DNA of 64,000 nucleotides from Asterias rubens (Eukaryota > Echinodermata > Asteroidea > Forcipulatida > Asteriidae), in the NCBI RefSeq assembly GCF_902459465.1, contig NC_047078.1:2775691-2839690 (forward strand), in the 5' to 3' direction. A program made the translations under genes and the position numbers. Shown one piece after another: positions 1 to 13,800 of the stretch. Positions within the stretch are counted from its first letter, which is position 1; each line of letters opens with the position of its first letter. A model generated the notes under the pieces. It was not told the origin of the DNA. It saw only the letters and a program-made list of their open reading frames with translations, and made no database searches.

Positions 1-113
1 ATCTTGCTCAAGGACACAAGTGTCACAAACGGGATTCGAACCCACACTCCGGTGACTTAGCACCAGAACTTGAGTTTGATGCTCTTAACCACTCGGCCGC
101 GACACTCTACAAA
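1..113 (-). mobile_element. tRNA-derived SINE (Leu/Ser-like head), cut by window edge
   Basis: Minus strand reads GTCGCGGCCGAGTGGTTAAG (A box) and GGGTTCGAATCCCG (B box). It then continues into the SINE body, so it is not a free tRNA gene. Confidence 0.85.
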
Positions 114-208
114 ACTAAACATACAAAATGAATGGGACGGTGGTGTAGATGATTTGTCTTGTGACTCGTGACATCACAGTTTAACATTAGAGCCCTACAG
201 ACGACAAA

Positions 209-395
209 ATGGGTCCAATTTCATAGCTAAGCACAACAAGTGTGCTTACTAGAATAAGGTTACCAGCCACACTACCATGTCACAGATACAATGTGTGACT
301 GGTATCCTACTCAATTCTGCTCAGCAGGAAATTGTTATTTTAAGATCAGCAATATTTTCTGCTTTAAGAAACCATATGAAATTGGGCCCATCCCC
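209..395. repeat. Palindromic repeat family F, copy 1
   Basis: Begins GGGTCCAATTTCATAGC and ends ATGAAATTGGGCCC; inner GTTACCAGCCA / TGACTGGTA blocks are mutually inverted. Confidence 0.75.
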
Positions 396-605
396 CACAA
401 AGCATCTCATGAATTAAAAAAACACGAAATTATTTCTGTAATATTTTGCAATTTGAGCATTGTAGCCTATCTACCACAAACTGCTATGACAAAGCCAAAA
501 TGTTGCATCTCAGCACATACTGGTTTTGTGTGTATTCATAGCGAGATGTGACATTTGACATTTAATTTTTTGCACATTTTTGCTCGGACACAACAATGTA
601 TAAAG

Positions 606-912
606 TTAAAGGAACACGTTGCCTTGGATCGGTCGAGTTGGTCTTTAAAAAGCATTTGTTGTATATTGCGCATGGTAAGAAAGATTTTTTAAAAGTAGAA
701 AACAATGACACACACAAATTTGCCTCCCATAAATGGCCGACCACAGTAGTTGACGAGGTAAAAGGAAAACCATGCAATTTCGATGCAAATTTGTGTGGAT
801 TATTGTATTCTACTTTTCAAATATCTTTCTAATCACATGCATTTTCTAACGAACGGTTTAAAATGCTTTTCAGAGACCAACTTGACCGATCCAAGGCAAC
901 GTGTTCCTTTAA
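606..912 (+). mobile_element. MITE family B, copy 1 (partial palindrome)
   Basis: TTAA-flanked; termini AAAGGAACACGTTGCCTTGG and its complement. One half of the inner palindrome is missing. Confidence 0.85.
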
Positions 913-1113
913 GACCTCTTTGTTTGACTTACATGGTTCCCCGAGGTACGGTCATGTTGAGATTCTGCAACACATCGAGACGGTGAGTTCCTCGACCATA
1001 GTGTTTACAGACATTGTTACATTCAATAGCATTCATGGTTCATTCAGCCCTTGTGGTTTGATCCTTCAACACGTAACAAGCTGGACAGCGTTCACAATCT
1101 AAAAATAGAGCAT

Positions 1114-1500
1114 TGAAAAGCCATTGGACACTTTCGGTATTAAAACAGTATTGTCCAAGGCCCACACTTGGTGTATCACAACTTCTATATAAAATAGGGG
1201 GAGGGGGCCTAACGAACCTGTGAAATTTTAGGTCATCGGAGTCAGGAGAAAATAACAGGAAAACCCACCTTTGTTTCCGCACGTTTTGCCGTGTCATGAC
1301 ATGTGTTTAAAATAAATCCGTAATTCTCGATATATAGAGAATTGATATTGTTTTAATGTTTTCTCAAAAAGTAACACATTTCATGGAATTATATTTAAAG
1401 AGAAGTCTTTCACCATTACCTTCTGTAAACCCTGTAAGTTATTTGTAAATCTGTGAACTTTTATTTTTTTTTCTGTTCCGAAAGTGTCCAGTGGCTTTAA
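1114..1500. mobile_element. MITE family C, copy 1
   Basis: Termini AAAGCCATTGGACACTTTCG and its complement, right TTAA intact. Intergenic. Confidence 0.85.
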
Positions 1501-1509
1501 GAATTTACT

Positions 1510-4500
1510 TTTTGCACTTTAAACAAAGATTAAAACACAGTTGTATGCATCTCCGGTACTTGTATGATGATCGTAATAATTATCTTAACCCTCAATCCTC
1601 TTACCATCGGGAGGATCGAGGGTTACGGTAATCGCAATCACAAATACAATGCAGACTGCAAACTTGTGCAAAAATATAATAATATTTATAGTGTAACACA
1701 ATTTGCAATTATGCACTGAACATGACACTTGACACTGGACATCAGTGACACTCAGTGACAGCTAGTGCATTACTACACTAGTGGCTGCAGACAAGTAAAG
1801 CTATGAGACTATGCAGATTTTTCCACGAATCAAGAATTGTTTTAATTTCTTGACTTCCTCGTAGGCCTTGAGTTGACAATCGTTTGTTTTTCAGTTTTCA
1901 TACTAACTAGCGGGATGCCGCTAGATGATGAAAATCCTTTACACAAATATTTCGAAATGTAATGTGGGTGAGGGTGTTATACGCCTCTCTTAATATTTAT
2001 GCATGGCGTCATCATTCTAACCCAAAATGAAGCTATTGCACACGGCCGCCACTACTTGCAGTGGCTGCGCCAACCTCGTTTTGGGTTAGACGATGTACCT
2101 TATACATACTTCTAGAAACTATAAGGCTCCCCCGTGAGCCTTATAGGGGTCTAATATTTTGGGCCTCCTTAACGCTATACGTTTTTCAAATCAGCGTTGA
2201 TAGGTGAAAGTTTTACGACCGTTAGCCAGCAATAACTAAAGTTTCTTTTGTACTACACTACCAAAACTTTCCACACACACTCAATATACATTCATAATGC
2301 TTGCATTTCCTTTTTGTTGAGTGAAATAAAAAACATCGTCAAAAAATGACATTTTCTGCTCGGTACTCACTGTTGTTTTTCTGCCGCATCGCACCAGCCT
2401 ACTACATGTAGATCGACGAATTGCCGAGCCGCGGCCGAGTCGAACTGTAAAAGCGGTGTTACAAGGCAGTGCAGCAGTGTGTGGGTGCTGTCCGTTTACA
2501 ATACCCGCCGTTCACGCATAAACCTTGCACGCATTGTGGCGGCCATATTGGATTTGGGATTTTGAGGCATTATTTTTTAGCTTGGCATACAGCAAATTCG
2601 AGCTCAGCACCCCTCAATGCCCCTTAATAACTTGTATGACATAAATTAACACAATTTGCCTTCAGGGTTGATTTTTTTTTTAAAGTTTACCCAGTGTTTC
2701 TTGGGCCCTTTACTTATTCATCGCGAAATTTTAATGACACAATTTCTGACCGTTCATGTTCACGCTGCTCTAGGAACAAACCTCCATACATCCCATATCT
2801 CTGGAACCCTATATCGGTCAAACTAAATAAAAACGGTAAATTCGTCCTCACTCCTTAATTTTCTCTAACTTATTTCACTTTCAGAAAGCATGTCAAGTTA
2901 TTTTTAGGGTTTGTTACGTCCAGTTTCGGTCAGTTTTGTAATAGACAAACTCCTAAAAATGTACCTCATTCAGCCGCATCGGAGGGCTCTTTTGTTAACA
3001 TTATCTCCAGTAACCAACCCGACGGGCCGATTCCTAAAGTAGGCTACAAAATGGATTTGGCAAAATGTACATTCTGAGACCTGACCGACACACTGCTCTA
3101 ACCAATTTTGTGAGTGGTCTTACTCAAAAGGAAACTTAATTTCGTTTTGCTCCACAACTTTGACCAAATGCAAAGTTCCTTTTTTACAGCTTCAAAACAG
3201 CCTTTAACGTACGTGTATAAGTTTCACAAACTTCCGTGTTGGGGTAAACTCTGAAACTGCAACATTATACCTCCATGAACTTACCGTATTCTAAAACGGT
3301 ATTCATGTACTCATTTGAGTTTACTGCCAACAAGAATCACAATGTGTACACTCTTTTCTTGTAAATAATTTGTTCTATAAAGATAGTGTCCATAGTCTAA
3401 AAACAGCAAGATACGTTTTGCATCAATAGTGCAATTTCTAATTCTGTATGGAGATTTATTGTAAGTCCGAGGTCGCCACCCACTTTCAACCTAAAGTGGT
3501 CCCACGGCGACCTCCTTCACCAAGCAACAGGTGGCCTGTCTCAAAACCAGACAACACACCACTCACAATACACTGACCAGAATGTGAGGTTGGGCTCGAT
3601 TTCACATGCTTACTTTATTTGTGTAAGCCCCCGCCCCAACCCCAAAATGTTATTAATAGACACCTTTCAGGCTCCTTCCAACCTATGGCCTTACCCAATG
3701 TTTCCAAATTATAAAGCTTCCGTTTGATCCCATCCGCCTTGTCCATAATTCTCATGCCGATTGGAAGTGACTGCTTTTTTTAAAATTATTCTCCATTTAA
3801 ATTTAACATTTTCAACAAATGAGTCACCTGATTTCTAGGAAGACTGGTAACAACATCGACCAGTGGTTGACACATGGTCGCCTGCGAAACATCAATCTGT
3901 GAGTGAGTTACTTCATTCATTCAATGCAAATTCGTGAGATTTGTTTCAGTTTTGTCCTGGCACCCAGCCTCTTCGAATGAATGAACCAATCCGGAGAACA
4001 ATGCTTAGTACAACACGAAAGTAACCCGACCAAAAAGGGCGGATCGAATGGCAGGTGGGCGGGCAAGGGGCAATGAGTGAACCAATCCGGAGAACCATCT
4101 GCGAAACACTGTCCAATGACTCATGAGTCACCTGTCAATAGGGCCTATGTCATGATCATCATCAATTCATACGCGACTTGGGTACGAAGTGACTTATGTA
4201 CGAAGTGGCTTGGGTACGAAGTGACTTGGTTGGATAAATTACGGCATGGTCGTGATGATTACGTAATAAATAATTTAAAAAAACATAACAATACATTGAT
4301 AAAAACATCCCCAAACAAAATGCATCCTTGATTCCTTCTCTCCTTGTTTAAACTATAGTGCAGCCTCCTCACGATGAAAAGATGCAAAAAATGCTTTAAT
4401 CAAACATTTAGACAGCCATATCTTACCTCAACAAGGACTTTATACCTTCATGGACTGTTTAGAGTTATTAAGTAAAATTTGACAAGATGATCGACAAAAA

Positions 4501-5020
4501 CAAATGAACCTTTGTATCAGTCAGCTGATACACTCCCCTTTGACATGTTTGATGTTCTGAATAGGGTTTGAGACCAATAACAAATACATACAATGTTGAG
4601 CTTTTCAATGCCCAAAGCCGCACACGATTGTGCGTTGTTTGTGGTACCAGCCTAAGCCAGGCCTGAAGTTTCTGAAACCCCAAGAGGGCGCTCTTCACTT
4701 TAGACAATATTATTATTTTATGGGAAATAATTTTGCTAATAAAAATTAGGCTTTCATTTTTGTTTTAAACCACGGCATCGAGTCACAAGCAATGTGCATG
4801 TTGGCCCATTTCTGCTGGGGAACAACAAACTTCCTTTTTTGTTTGTGCTAAAGCATTAGGCTCATAGCAACTGTATTTGGTTCAACATTTTGGATTGTTT
4901 TGGGGTAGGGGTTTACCCAAATATTATTTTTTTAAATAACAGGCCAAAATGTAGAGCATATTATGACTTATTAAAATATCCTTTAAACTCGATCAAAGGA
5001 AAAGGAACAAACTAACTTGC
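1510..5020. other. Intergenic, no gene seen
   Basis: Short open frames only, none with a known motif. Holds a repeated GAATGAACCAATCCGGAGAA-like block near 3977 and 4077 and the 16-bp repeat. A GCCGCCATATTGG string at 2539 is isolated. Confidence 0.6.
4172..4232 (+). repeat. 16-bp tandem repeat
   Basis: About 3.5 copies of GACTTGGGTACGAAGT, intergenic. Confidence 0.8.
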
Positions 5021-5024
5021 CAGG

Positions 5025-5224
5025 GCCCAATTTCATAAAGCTGTTTGGCACAACAACAAAATCGCTTTAAGAACAGAAAAATGTTGCTCAGCAAAAACAG
5101 GCTACCAGCCAAAATACAATGTATGTTTGTTGTTTTCTCTGATTCCAAGCTGATTTTGGCTATTTAACAGCAAAACTTGCTAAGCACAATTCTCTGCTAA
5201 AAACCATTATGACATTGGACCCTG
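5025..5224. repeat. Family F palindromic repeat
   Basis: Ends GGGCCCAATTTCATAAAGCT and ATTATGACATTGGACCC. Confidence 0.75.
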
Positions 5225-5499
5225 TTGAGTCTAGATCCTTTTGGACTAATAAAAAGACTTAAGTTGACCCTAAACAGCCCCCCACACCCCAACCCCACAC
5301 ATCACAGCAAAAACAAATGTATAAACACAAAGTGTACCGGTAACTAATGATTTTTTACCCATTTTTTATTGTCATAATCATTAACAGCTTTGGGTATGAG
5401 AAAATTTACATATAAAAGACATTTACTTTTGTTTGATAATGATTTCTAATAAAGCACAAAACTATAATATTTTCACCCAAATACCTTTCTTACAGCACA

Positions 5500-5785
5500 G
5501 GCCCAATTTCATAGCGCTGCTTAGCGGCCGATTTTGTGCTTACCGGTACTGTGCACTATTTCATAGCGCTGCTAACCGAAAAGCACACGAAAAGGCATGC
5601 TAACCTTCCGGTGCAGACAGCACGAAAATAAATGACTTCACAATGCAAATCCACGGTAAGCACGCAATATGGCCGCCCAATTTTTCTGCTAACCTGTGAA
5701 ATACGCTAAGGCTTAAGCAAATTTTTCTGCTACAGTAAGCACGCAAATTTGGTTACCGTTAAGCAGCGCTATGAAATTGGGACCA
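5500..5785. repeat. Family F palindromic repeat
   Basis: Ends GCCCAATTTCATAGCGCTGC and GCAGCGCTATGAAATTGGG are near-exact complements. Confidence 0.8.
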
Positions 5786-6758
5786 GGTCAATACAACCCC
5801 ACGCCAAAATAGTCAGGAGCCTTTATTTTGTATGAATGAGAATTAGTTTTCATTAGTATTATTGCACACAGGGAACTGACAAATTGGCGTGGCACAGTAG
5901 AAAATAAGGCCTAATGCATGAATTTAAAAAAAAACACTAAAAACTAAGTATAATACGTTCATCACAATTTTGTTTGTGTATGAATAGTAAATTCATACCA
6001 GAATAATTTTAACATCAATATTTTATAGAACCCCTTGAATTGAATTGAATTATGCAATTATACATCAATTCATTATTATATTATGTAATAGATTTTTCTA
6101 TTCTTATGACTCAGGCATTTCTCGTTTTATGTTTGCAAGTTTTGTATGTTAAAATTTCAGTTTCTAATCTTTGCTATAAATGTCATGGGGGGGGGCCTCT
6201 TCTTGACAAGCTTTGCTTTCTAGAGACACCCTTCCACATCCATGATGGTATAGTATTATCTGCTATGGTTTAAACTGTTACTTTTAAAATGACACCATCT
6301 CATCTGTTATTTTACATCTATGTATTGTCATGATTTTGTGGAAAATAAAGTAAACTGAAATGAACTGAAAAAAACTCACCTGTTTGTAGCTCTATGTTCT
6401 GACACCCCTATGTTCAGACAACCCTATTCACCCTAATACCTCATGATCTGCACACTCTAGGCTTTAGGTTTAGGTTAGGGTAAGGATTATGCAAATATTA
6501 TGAAGGTCGGAAAACAGAGGTGTCAGAACACAGGAGTAAAAACCACTCTGGTTAAAACTACTCGCAAGTGAGGGGTTCAAATCCAATCATTGCAGCATGT
6601 GGATTTTTGCTAACTGAATATACAGTGCTTTTTATGTGTATGTACACGCAAGTATAACTATAAAAAAAAAGCCTGGTTCATACTTTAAACCAAACGCAAA
6701 AGCGAAACCAAAGACCAAGAGCTAGCTAGCTCTATTTTGGTAAAGCGCCGGCACATTA

Positions 6759-7139
6759 TTAAAGGCAGTGGACACTATTGGTAATTACTCAAATTAATTA
6801 TTAGCATAAAACCTTACTTGGTAATGCAAGAGCTGCTGATAGTATAAAACCGTGTGAGAAACGGCTCCCGCTGAAGTGACGTAGTTTTCGAGAAAGAAGT
6901 AATTTTCCACGAATTAGATTTCGAGACCTCAGATTTAGAATTTGGGGTCTCGAAAATCAAGCATCTGAAAGCACACAACTTAGTGTGACAAGGGTGTTTT
7001 TTCTTTCAACGTTATCTAGCAACTCCGACGACCAATCAAGCTCAAATTTTTACAGGTTTTTTATTTTACGCATATGTTGAGATACACCAAGTGAGAAGAC
7101 TTGTCTTTGACAATTACCATTAGTGTCTAGTGTCTTTAA
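6759..7139 (+). mobile_element. MITE family A, copy 1
   Basis: About 380 bp, TTAA at both ends, termini AAAGGCAGTGGACACTATTG / AGTGTCTTT. Intergenic, about 630 bp beyond the UBE4A stop. Family A is the commonest repeat here; orientation is set as + when the AAAGGCAGTGG end with TAATTACTCAAA is at left. Confidence 0.9.
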
Positions 7140-7557
7140 AGCTACATGGACACTTCAGAATAATGCTATGTTTGTTCAACACAAATTTCATGAAGTTTAA
7201 ACTAGCCAAACTTACATTAAGACCATTGGGTTAAAACAAAATCCTAAATCTGAGAAAAACAAGACAGAAGCTAAAAAACTTGTTTATAAATAAATAATGC
7301 TGATTTTACACTTCATGATAAAAACCGAGTCAATGAAACTGCCAGTATCTTGAGTTGTTCTGTAATCCTATTTTTTGTTTCCTCCGCACACAATCCACTC
7401 TTGTTATAAAGAGTACTTTTAAGAAGAGGTTCGTCTTATTAAGAGTACATTCTGAAGTCATGAACCTCATTTCTGATTTGGTGTTTCTTTGTTTTGCTGT
7501 CCTCTTATAACAACATTCCTGTTTTAAAGAGGTTATTTTACCAGTCCAAGTGACCTG

Positions 7558-7730
7558 CAGCCGGTTTCACAAAACGCTAGGATTAATCCTATCTCGAGTT
7601 AGGACGAGTAACCCGTCCTAACTTATGATGAGTTCAATACGTCCTACGTATTTTGATACGGAACTGAACCCGTCCTAAGTCCTAAGATTAATCCTAAGTT
7701 AGGAAGAGTTTGGTGAAATCGACGGCTGGT
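7558..7730. repeat. Inverted repeat family G, copy 1
   Basis: GGTTTCACAAAACGCTAGGAT at left and its counterpart TTTGGTGAAATC at right, with GTCCTAA motifs inside. Just past the UBE4A stop, probably in the 3' UTR. Confidence 0.7.
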
Positions 7731-7765
7731 TATAACGAGAGTCGACTGTATTTGGAAACGGATCT

Positions 7766-7877
7766 CTATTTCTTGGAGTTCTCCCTCTTCCAGGCTATTA
7801 TCTTTTCTCGTAGTTCATCGTTGGATTTGACTTCATCCATAGTCAGAGGTGCTCGATTGAAAGGATCAGTGTGATCG
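7766..7877 (-). CDS. UBE4A: UBE4A coding exon 17 (U-box end, stop)
   Basis: Residues 1012-1048: [20 protein letters not shown], then [13 protein letters not shown] and TAG. Matches the end of vertebrate UBE4A. Confidence 0.94.
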
Positions 7878-10800
7878 CTGTCAACAAAATAATAATCAAT
7901 AAATTATCTGGGATTCAGGCATTGCATGGTGAGGATGTATCAAAATTTGGTTTGCAGTAACACCATTTTTATATCTACTTGCTGGGTCTATTGTGCTCTT
8001 TTGAGAACTTGCTGCTGTCTACTGCCGCGGAGTAGATTTCCAGAATTCAGGGGACTTCGTCAAGACAGATTCATATCAATGTAGTAGGATCTGGGCCCAT
8101 TTCAAGTCTTCACGTGTTGAAGCCTTGGTGGGCGGTGCCAGGTAGGCCTGCACAGAACCACAAAACTTCACCCAGCACTCTGAGCAAAATACAGCACAGA
8201 TTTCCCCCAGACTGCACTTCAGCAATGATGGCCCCATATCTAAAAATGAATAATTTTGTAGAACTGCTCGCCCTTGGTGGACTAAATTGGACTAAGAGCC
8301 CACCACTAAAATACGTCTACAACAACACTGAACTACACTCTTACCTGAGTAGATGCCTCGCTATGACAGATCGATCCATGATCTGACCCGATGATGGTAA
8401 GGTCACTGGGTCACTCATTAGGGTATAGGTCAAGGGGTCAATGAACTCATCTGGAGCATCGGCAAAGATTTCTTCCTCCTCTTCGTGCTTCTCCGCCATC
8501 GCCTAGGCAACCAGACAAGTAAAGTTGTGTTAACAAAGACAAATATATATCGGTACAAAGAACAGAACAAATGAAATGTGTCTATTTTGAAACAAATTGA
8601 GTAAAATACACCTTTATCTGTAGGCCATACAAACAAAATCAAACTTCTTGTCAGTCACAAGCAGTCAAAAGTCATTATAAAATTAGGTGAGGTGTCTGGA
8701 AGCACCAACTGTAAAACTCTTTTGAGTGGTGTTGGTTCTAAAAACCACCGGTTCTTTTCAAAAACCTACACTACTCAAAAGAGAAACCACAGATGTTGCT
8801 ACCTCAAACCTCGCCTAATTACATGTATATTCACACCATGCAAAGTTTCAAATCCACCTTAGTCATATCATAACGTCCAAAAAATCCACAATAGAATGCG
8901 CTGTCCAATTGTGGAACTTTCTAAATGGGAGCTGCTTTTTAAAGGTAACAAATAAATTTGTAGATTTATAAGGAACGTTACAGAATTGGTATGAAACAAA
9001 AATCGTGAAGATCACAGATTGACATAAAACTTTCACGGTCTAATGATGATGATAGTAGAAAACATCCCTTGAAATATATTTGTCTGAAATGTCATATTTG
9101 ATGAGAAAATAAATAATCTAACTACGCGTTTGGAGTTTATCGCTCAGTGAGCGTTTTATTCATTTTTATTTTGGCAGCGATGTAATGCAAAATTTATAAC
9201 CGTTTTTTCACTGTTCTCTCGTGACCCAGATGGCAAATCGATCTAAAACTTCTACAGGTTTGTCAGTTTATGTATATGCTGGATTACATGAAGTGCTTAC
9301 ACTGCCAGCAACTGTTTTGTTAGTAAAAACCAATTATGTAATGTTCCTTTAATGTTCAATAAATTATAAAAAAAGACTTACTCTGACTTTATCAGCAAAA
9401 AACGTCATCTCAGAAATCATCTCTGGAGGAGCAAAGAGCTTCTTAAGGACGCGATCAGCACGAGTAAAAAGCGCAGGGGAGTACGACCTTCCGTCGCGTG
9501 ACACCGCAGAACAGAAATCGTCGATGTCACCGAGGTTGATGTAGATCTGACAGATATGCTGGACGAGGCTACCCGGCTTGAAGTCAAACTCGTCAAAATC
9601 TTTTACTTTTAGAGCGCCCATCTTTGGGCCGACCTAGAAATGACAAAAGAAAGCATAAGTACATTCCTAGAAATGACAAAAGAAAGCATAAGTACATTCC
9701 TGGAATTTCACGAAGGTCATGGCCCCCGTTGCCTTGTTCTTGGCCTTGGTTGCCCTTCAAAAGTTTCCCATAGACTTTAAGATTTTCCAACTGAAGTGTC
9801 ATTTTCAAAATTAAAATTGCCTTGCCCTCTCAAAGATGAAATTCTAGGCCTTGTAAAGTAACTTAAACTTTGCATGGTGGAAGTAAAGTTGGGTGAGGTT
9901 TGCAATTACACCCTGTGTAAACCTCTTTTAAAGGCAGTGGACACTATTGGTAATTACTCAAAATAATCATTATCATAAAACCTTTCTTGATTACGAGTAA
10001 TGGGGAGGTGTTGATAGTATAAAACATTGTGAGAAACAGCTCCCTCTGAAGTGACGTAGTTTTCGGGAAAAAAAGTAATTTTCCACGAATTTGATTTTGA
10101 GACCTCAGATTTAGAATTCGAGGTCTTGAAATCAAGCATCTGAAAGCACACAACTTCGTGTGACAAGGGTACTTTTCTATCATTAATATCTCGCAACTTC
10201 GACAACCGATTGAGCTCAAATTTTCACAGGTTTGTTATTTTATGCATATGTTGAGATATACCAACTATGAAGACAATTATAACCAGTGTCTTTAAGTAGT
10301 TTTGGATAAGAGGAGAGATAAGGAATGAATGATAAGGCCAGAACATACCAGCTTCAGTAGGAAGTCGTTGAACATAGCAGCTATCCTATCTATCATCACT
10401 GGATGAACAAAGATCGTCTTTATCTCTGAAAGAACAAATAAAATATTGATTTACGAATATACAAATTATGAAACTGCATTCCACTTTTAGTTTCCAAATA
10501 TTTACAAAAAAAAATGAAACATTTGTAAGCAGGAAATCAGTACGATACTTGAAGTTGAACTGCTTCTAGCTACCTGCGATCACAACGGTCTAGTTGGTAA
10601 GAAAACTTACCAACTAGATTGGCAAAGGTCCAGCCTTCGACTCCCACCCAAGTAATATCCCCGTTACTTTTGTTCACAGAACTCAGGGAAGTACTGAGTA
10701 TATTGATGTAAGGGTAAAACCAAACGATAATAAGCAATTTGCATTTTTGTATTTGAATATTGTCTGATTGTCTGGTTTAATAATGTGCTTGATCACCAGT

Positions 10801-13800
10801 TATCACTTAATTAAATGTCCTCAGACTATCGTTGCTATGTCACATGATTAGGGGCAAGCTTTTGCATAGTTACAGAAGAGGCGTTGAACACCCATATACA
10901 ATTCTATATGTGTACGTCACAAGGGTACCAGGGTTTGCGCATCTGGAGGTTGCTATACAAAAGCTTGCTCCAAACCATTTGACACAGCAACTGTCTCTAT
11001 AGTCTGAGGAAGTCAAATGTAAGCGGTGCATTGTGACTAATAGCAAGCCATAATAATAATAATAATAATACACGGTTTTTATATAGCGCTTTTCACGGGG
11101 TGTCTCAAAGCGCTTCCGACATTATTACCCCTGGTCACTGGGCCTTAAATCATTCCTTAAACCATCTCAGCTCCCTGGGGAGTATACAGCCTGTGCGACA
11201 ATTATATGCGCTACATGGCTAAACCAATCACAAGAACCATCTCTGCCCTCACAGGTACCCATTTACCCCTGGGTGGAGAGAAGCAATTATAGTTAAGTGT
11301 CTTGCTCAAGGACACAAGTGTCACGACCGGGATTCGAACCCACACTCTGCTGAATAGAAGCATCAGAGCTTGAGTTCGGTGCTCTTATCCACTCGGCCAC
11401 GACGCCCCATAGCCATTGTACCAGACATTATTCAAATCTAACTCACAAATGGCTTATTAGAAAATCAATCTAGATTTTAGATTTTCTGTTATGTATAGTA
11501 TTTAACTATTTTTACGACCGAGGTCTTGGAGGGCACATCTTTTTTTTATGACAGTCTTTTTTTACTTTTGCCTTTCCCTAGACAGCCTCTGCTTGTTTTT
11601 GTAAATTTTGTGTTATCCGAAGAAAAAAAAAGAAAAAAAGAAGAAAAAAAAACAACTCACCACTGGTGATAAAACTGAGTATATTCATTGACTCATTGGA
11701 CATGACGTTGAAGAACCTTGCGATGGCGCCGTGCGTACGTAGCGAACTCTCTTGCTGCTGCAGGTCCTGCGGTCTGAGGCTGCGCCACTCGCCGCTGTCC
11801 TTCTTGTGCTGCATCTCTTTGATTTGCTTCAGGTTCTGGAATCGTGGGAAAGATATCGGTTGTTTTGTTGTAAAGAGGTGTGTTCTGGTGCAATGTCTAA
11901 AATAATGTTCACACAAGTCGAACATAACACAGTTTGTGGCCTTTCGAAGATTGTGGGAAATATATTGGCCCAATGTCATAAAGCCTGTAAGTACCAAACT
12001 TGCTAAGCACAGAAAAGTATTGCTTCTCCTGAAGAAACACCACTACTCAAAAGAGATATTTACATGGTGTTACCACAAACCTCTCTTAGTTATACTTCCA
12101 CCATGCAAAGTTTCCAATCCTACTTAGAAAAGTTTTGCCTTTAAAATAGAAACAGGTTACTGTCCAAAATTACATTAAGTTTACATTGTTGTGACTGGTG
12201 CTTTATAGCAAAGAATTGGTCAAGCAGTGTTTTTTTGCTTTATGAAATTGGGCACTGGTTGATTTCTTGCAAAGAGGTGTGTTCCACTTGCATGAATGTT
12301 GTAAATTTCTAAAATGATGTTCACACAAGCGGAGCACAACCACGGTCTCAGAGAGATGGTAGTTTGGGGAGTGTTATCAAAATAAGAAAGACCCGCGTGA
12401 TGGAGTTTTAAAAGTTTGAGGTGATGGATTTTTAAAAGTTTGAGGAAAAATTGAAAAACTTACATCCATGGCTTCATCCAGCATGAAGATGGCATCATTT
12501 ATGAGGAGATTGATGAAACGAAGAAAGAGAGGAGCGTTGGCCGCTTCCATCGACTGCAAAGATTCTTCAGCTATGGCCTGGTATAGAAAGGAGACAAAAA
12601 ATCAAAATGTTAGTCAAGGGCCTTGACAAACTTAATCCAGGACAAAAACAAATCAAAAATTTACTGAAGCTTTTCACTCTAATCACTGGTGTAATACAGC
12701 CCTGGGGAGGCCCAAGGAGTTTTTTGGCCTAAAGGTTACTGCGGCGCACTTCCACACTCAGGGATGCCAGTGACTCTTTTCTTTCAGAGCCTGAAAAAAA
12801 CTTGCTGTGAAGGAAAGGGGGTCACCGCCCCTCCCCCGGCTCAGACCAAAAATAAATTAAAAAAAACAGAACAGCGATTTTTTTTGTAAAACCTAAAGAA
12901 CAACAAATTCTGACCCCCCGCCAGAAATCTGTTTTCAAAAAATATATTTTTTCCGGCCAGATGAAACACGGAGTGCCGGCAAAATTAATTTTTTTTTTTT
13001 TAAAGCCAGAATTCCAGCAACAGCCGGAAAAAAACTGGCATCCCTGTACACTGACCCTTCCAAAGTCCTTATATCACGGGGTTCCAGTTGGCAGTTTCAA
13101 AAACACCCCAAGGTTTTACCGCTTGCCCTACTCCAGAGCAGGGGTGGCTTTTCTCCAGGGTATGCTATGCCCATTTGCTGGGGTAGAAAAGGGGTAGAGC
13201 GATCCAGGTGTGAAAGGGGGAGCCATTTATACCCTGGGGTTGACCTTGGGGAATCGAGTAGTGTGAACAGGCCTAGATAGGGTCCGGACAAAATGAATCC
13301 AAGACAGGGTTTATTCACCGAGAAGAACACAGTTCTCCGATGCACTAAAGACATGCCCTAATGCCAATGCACTCTGCTTGGTGATTTAACTGGCTGATTA
13401 AATGTAGTATAAACAAACTTGATGATTTGTAGTGCCAGTGATCTTGGCCCATGTTCATAGAGCTGCTAAGCACAAAAATTTGTCTAGCATGAAATTTCTT
13501 CCTTGATAAAAACAGCATTACCAACCAACAGTTGTTGTATTTTGCTTGTTACTGGTATTCAGCTGTTGTTTGCTAATACCCTGAAAATCACGTGGAAATA
13601 TGGTTGGTAATCCTGTTTTTATCAAGGCAGAAATTTCATGCAAAGCAAATTTTTGTGCTTAGCAGCTCTATGAAATTGGGCCCTGGAAGATTTACCGGCT
13701 ATTGTAGTAAACTATAGTATTTTCTCCTCGTCTTCTCTCTATTTGGGTTTTTGGCTTTGGCTAGTATAGTGATTAAGTTCACTTTTTCTGAGAAGTTTTG

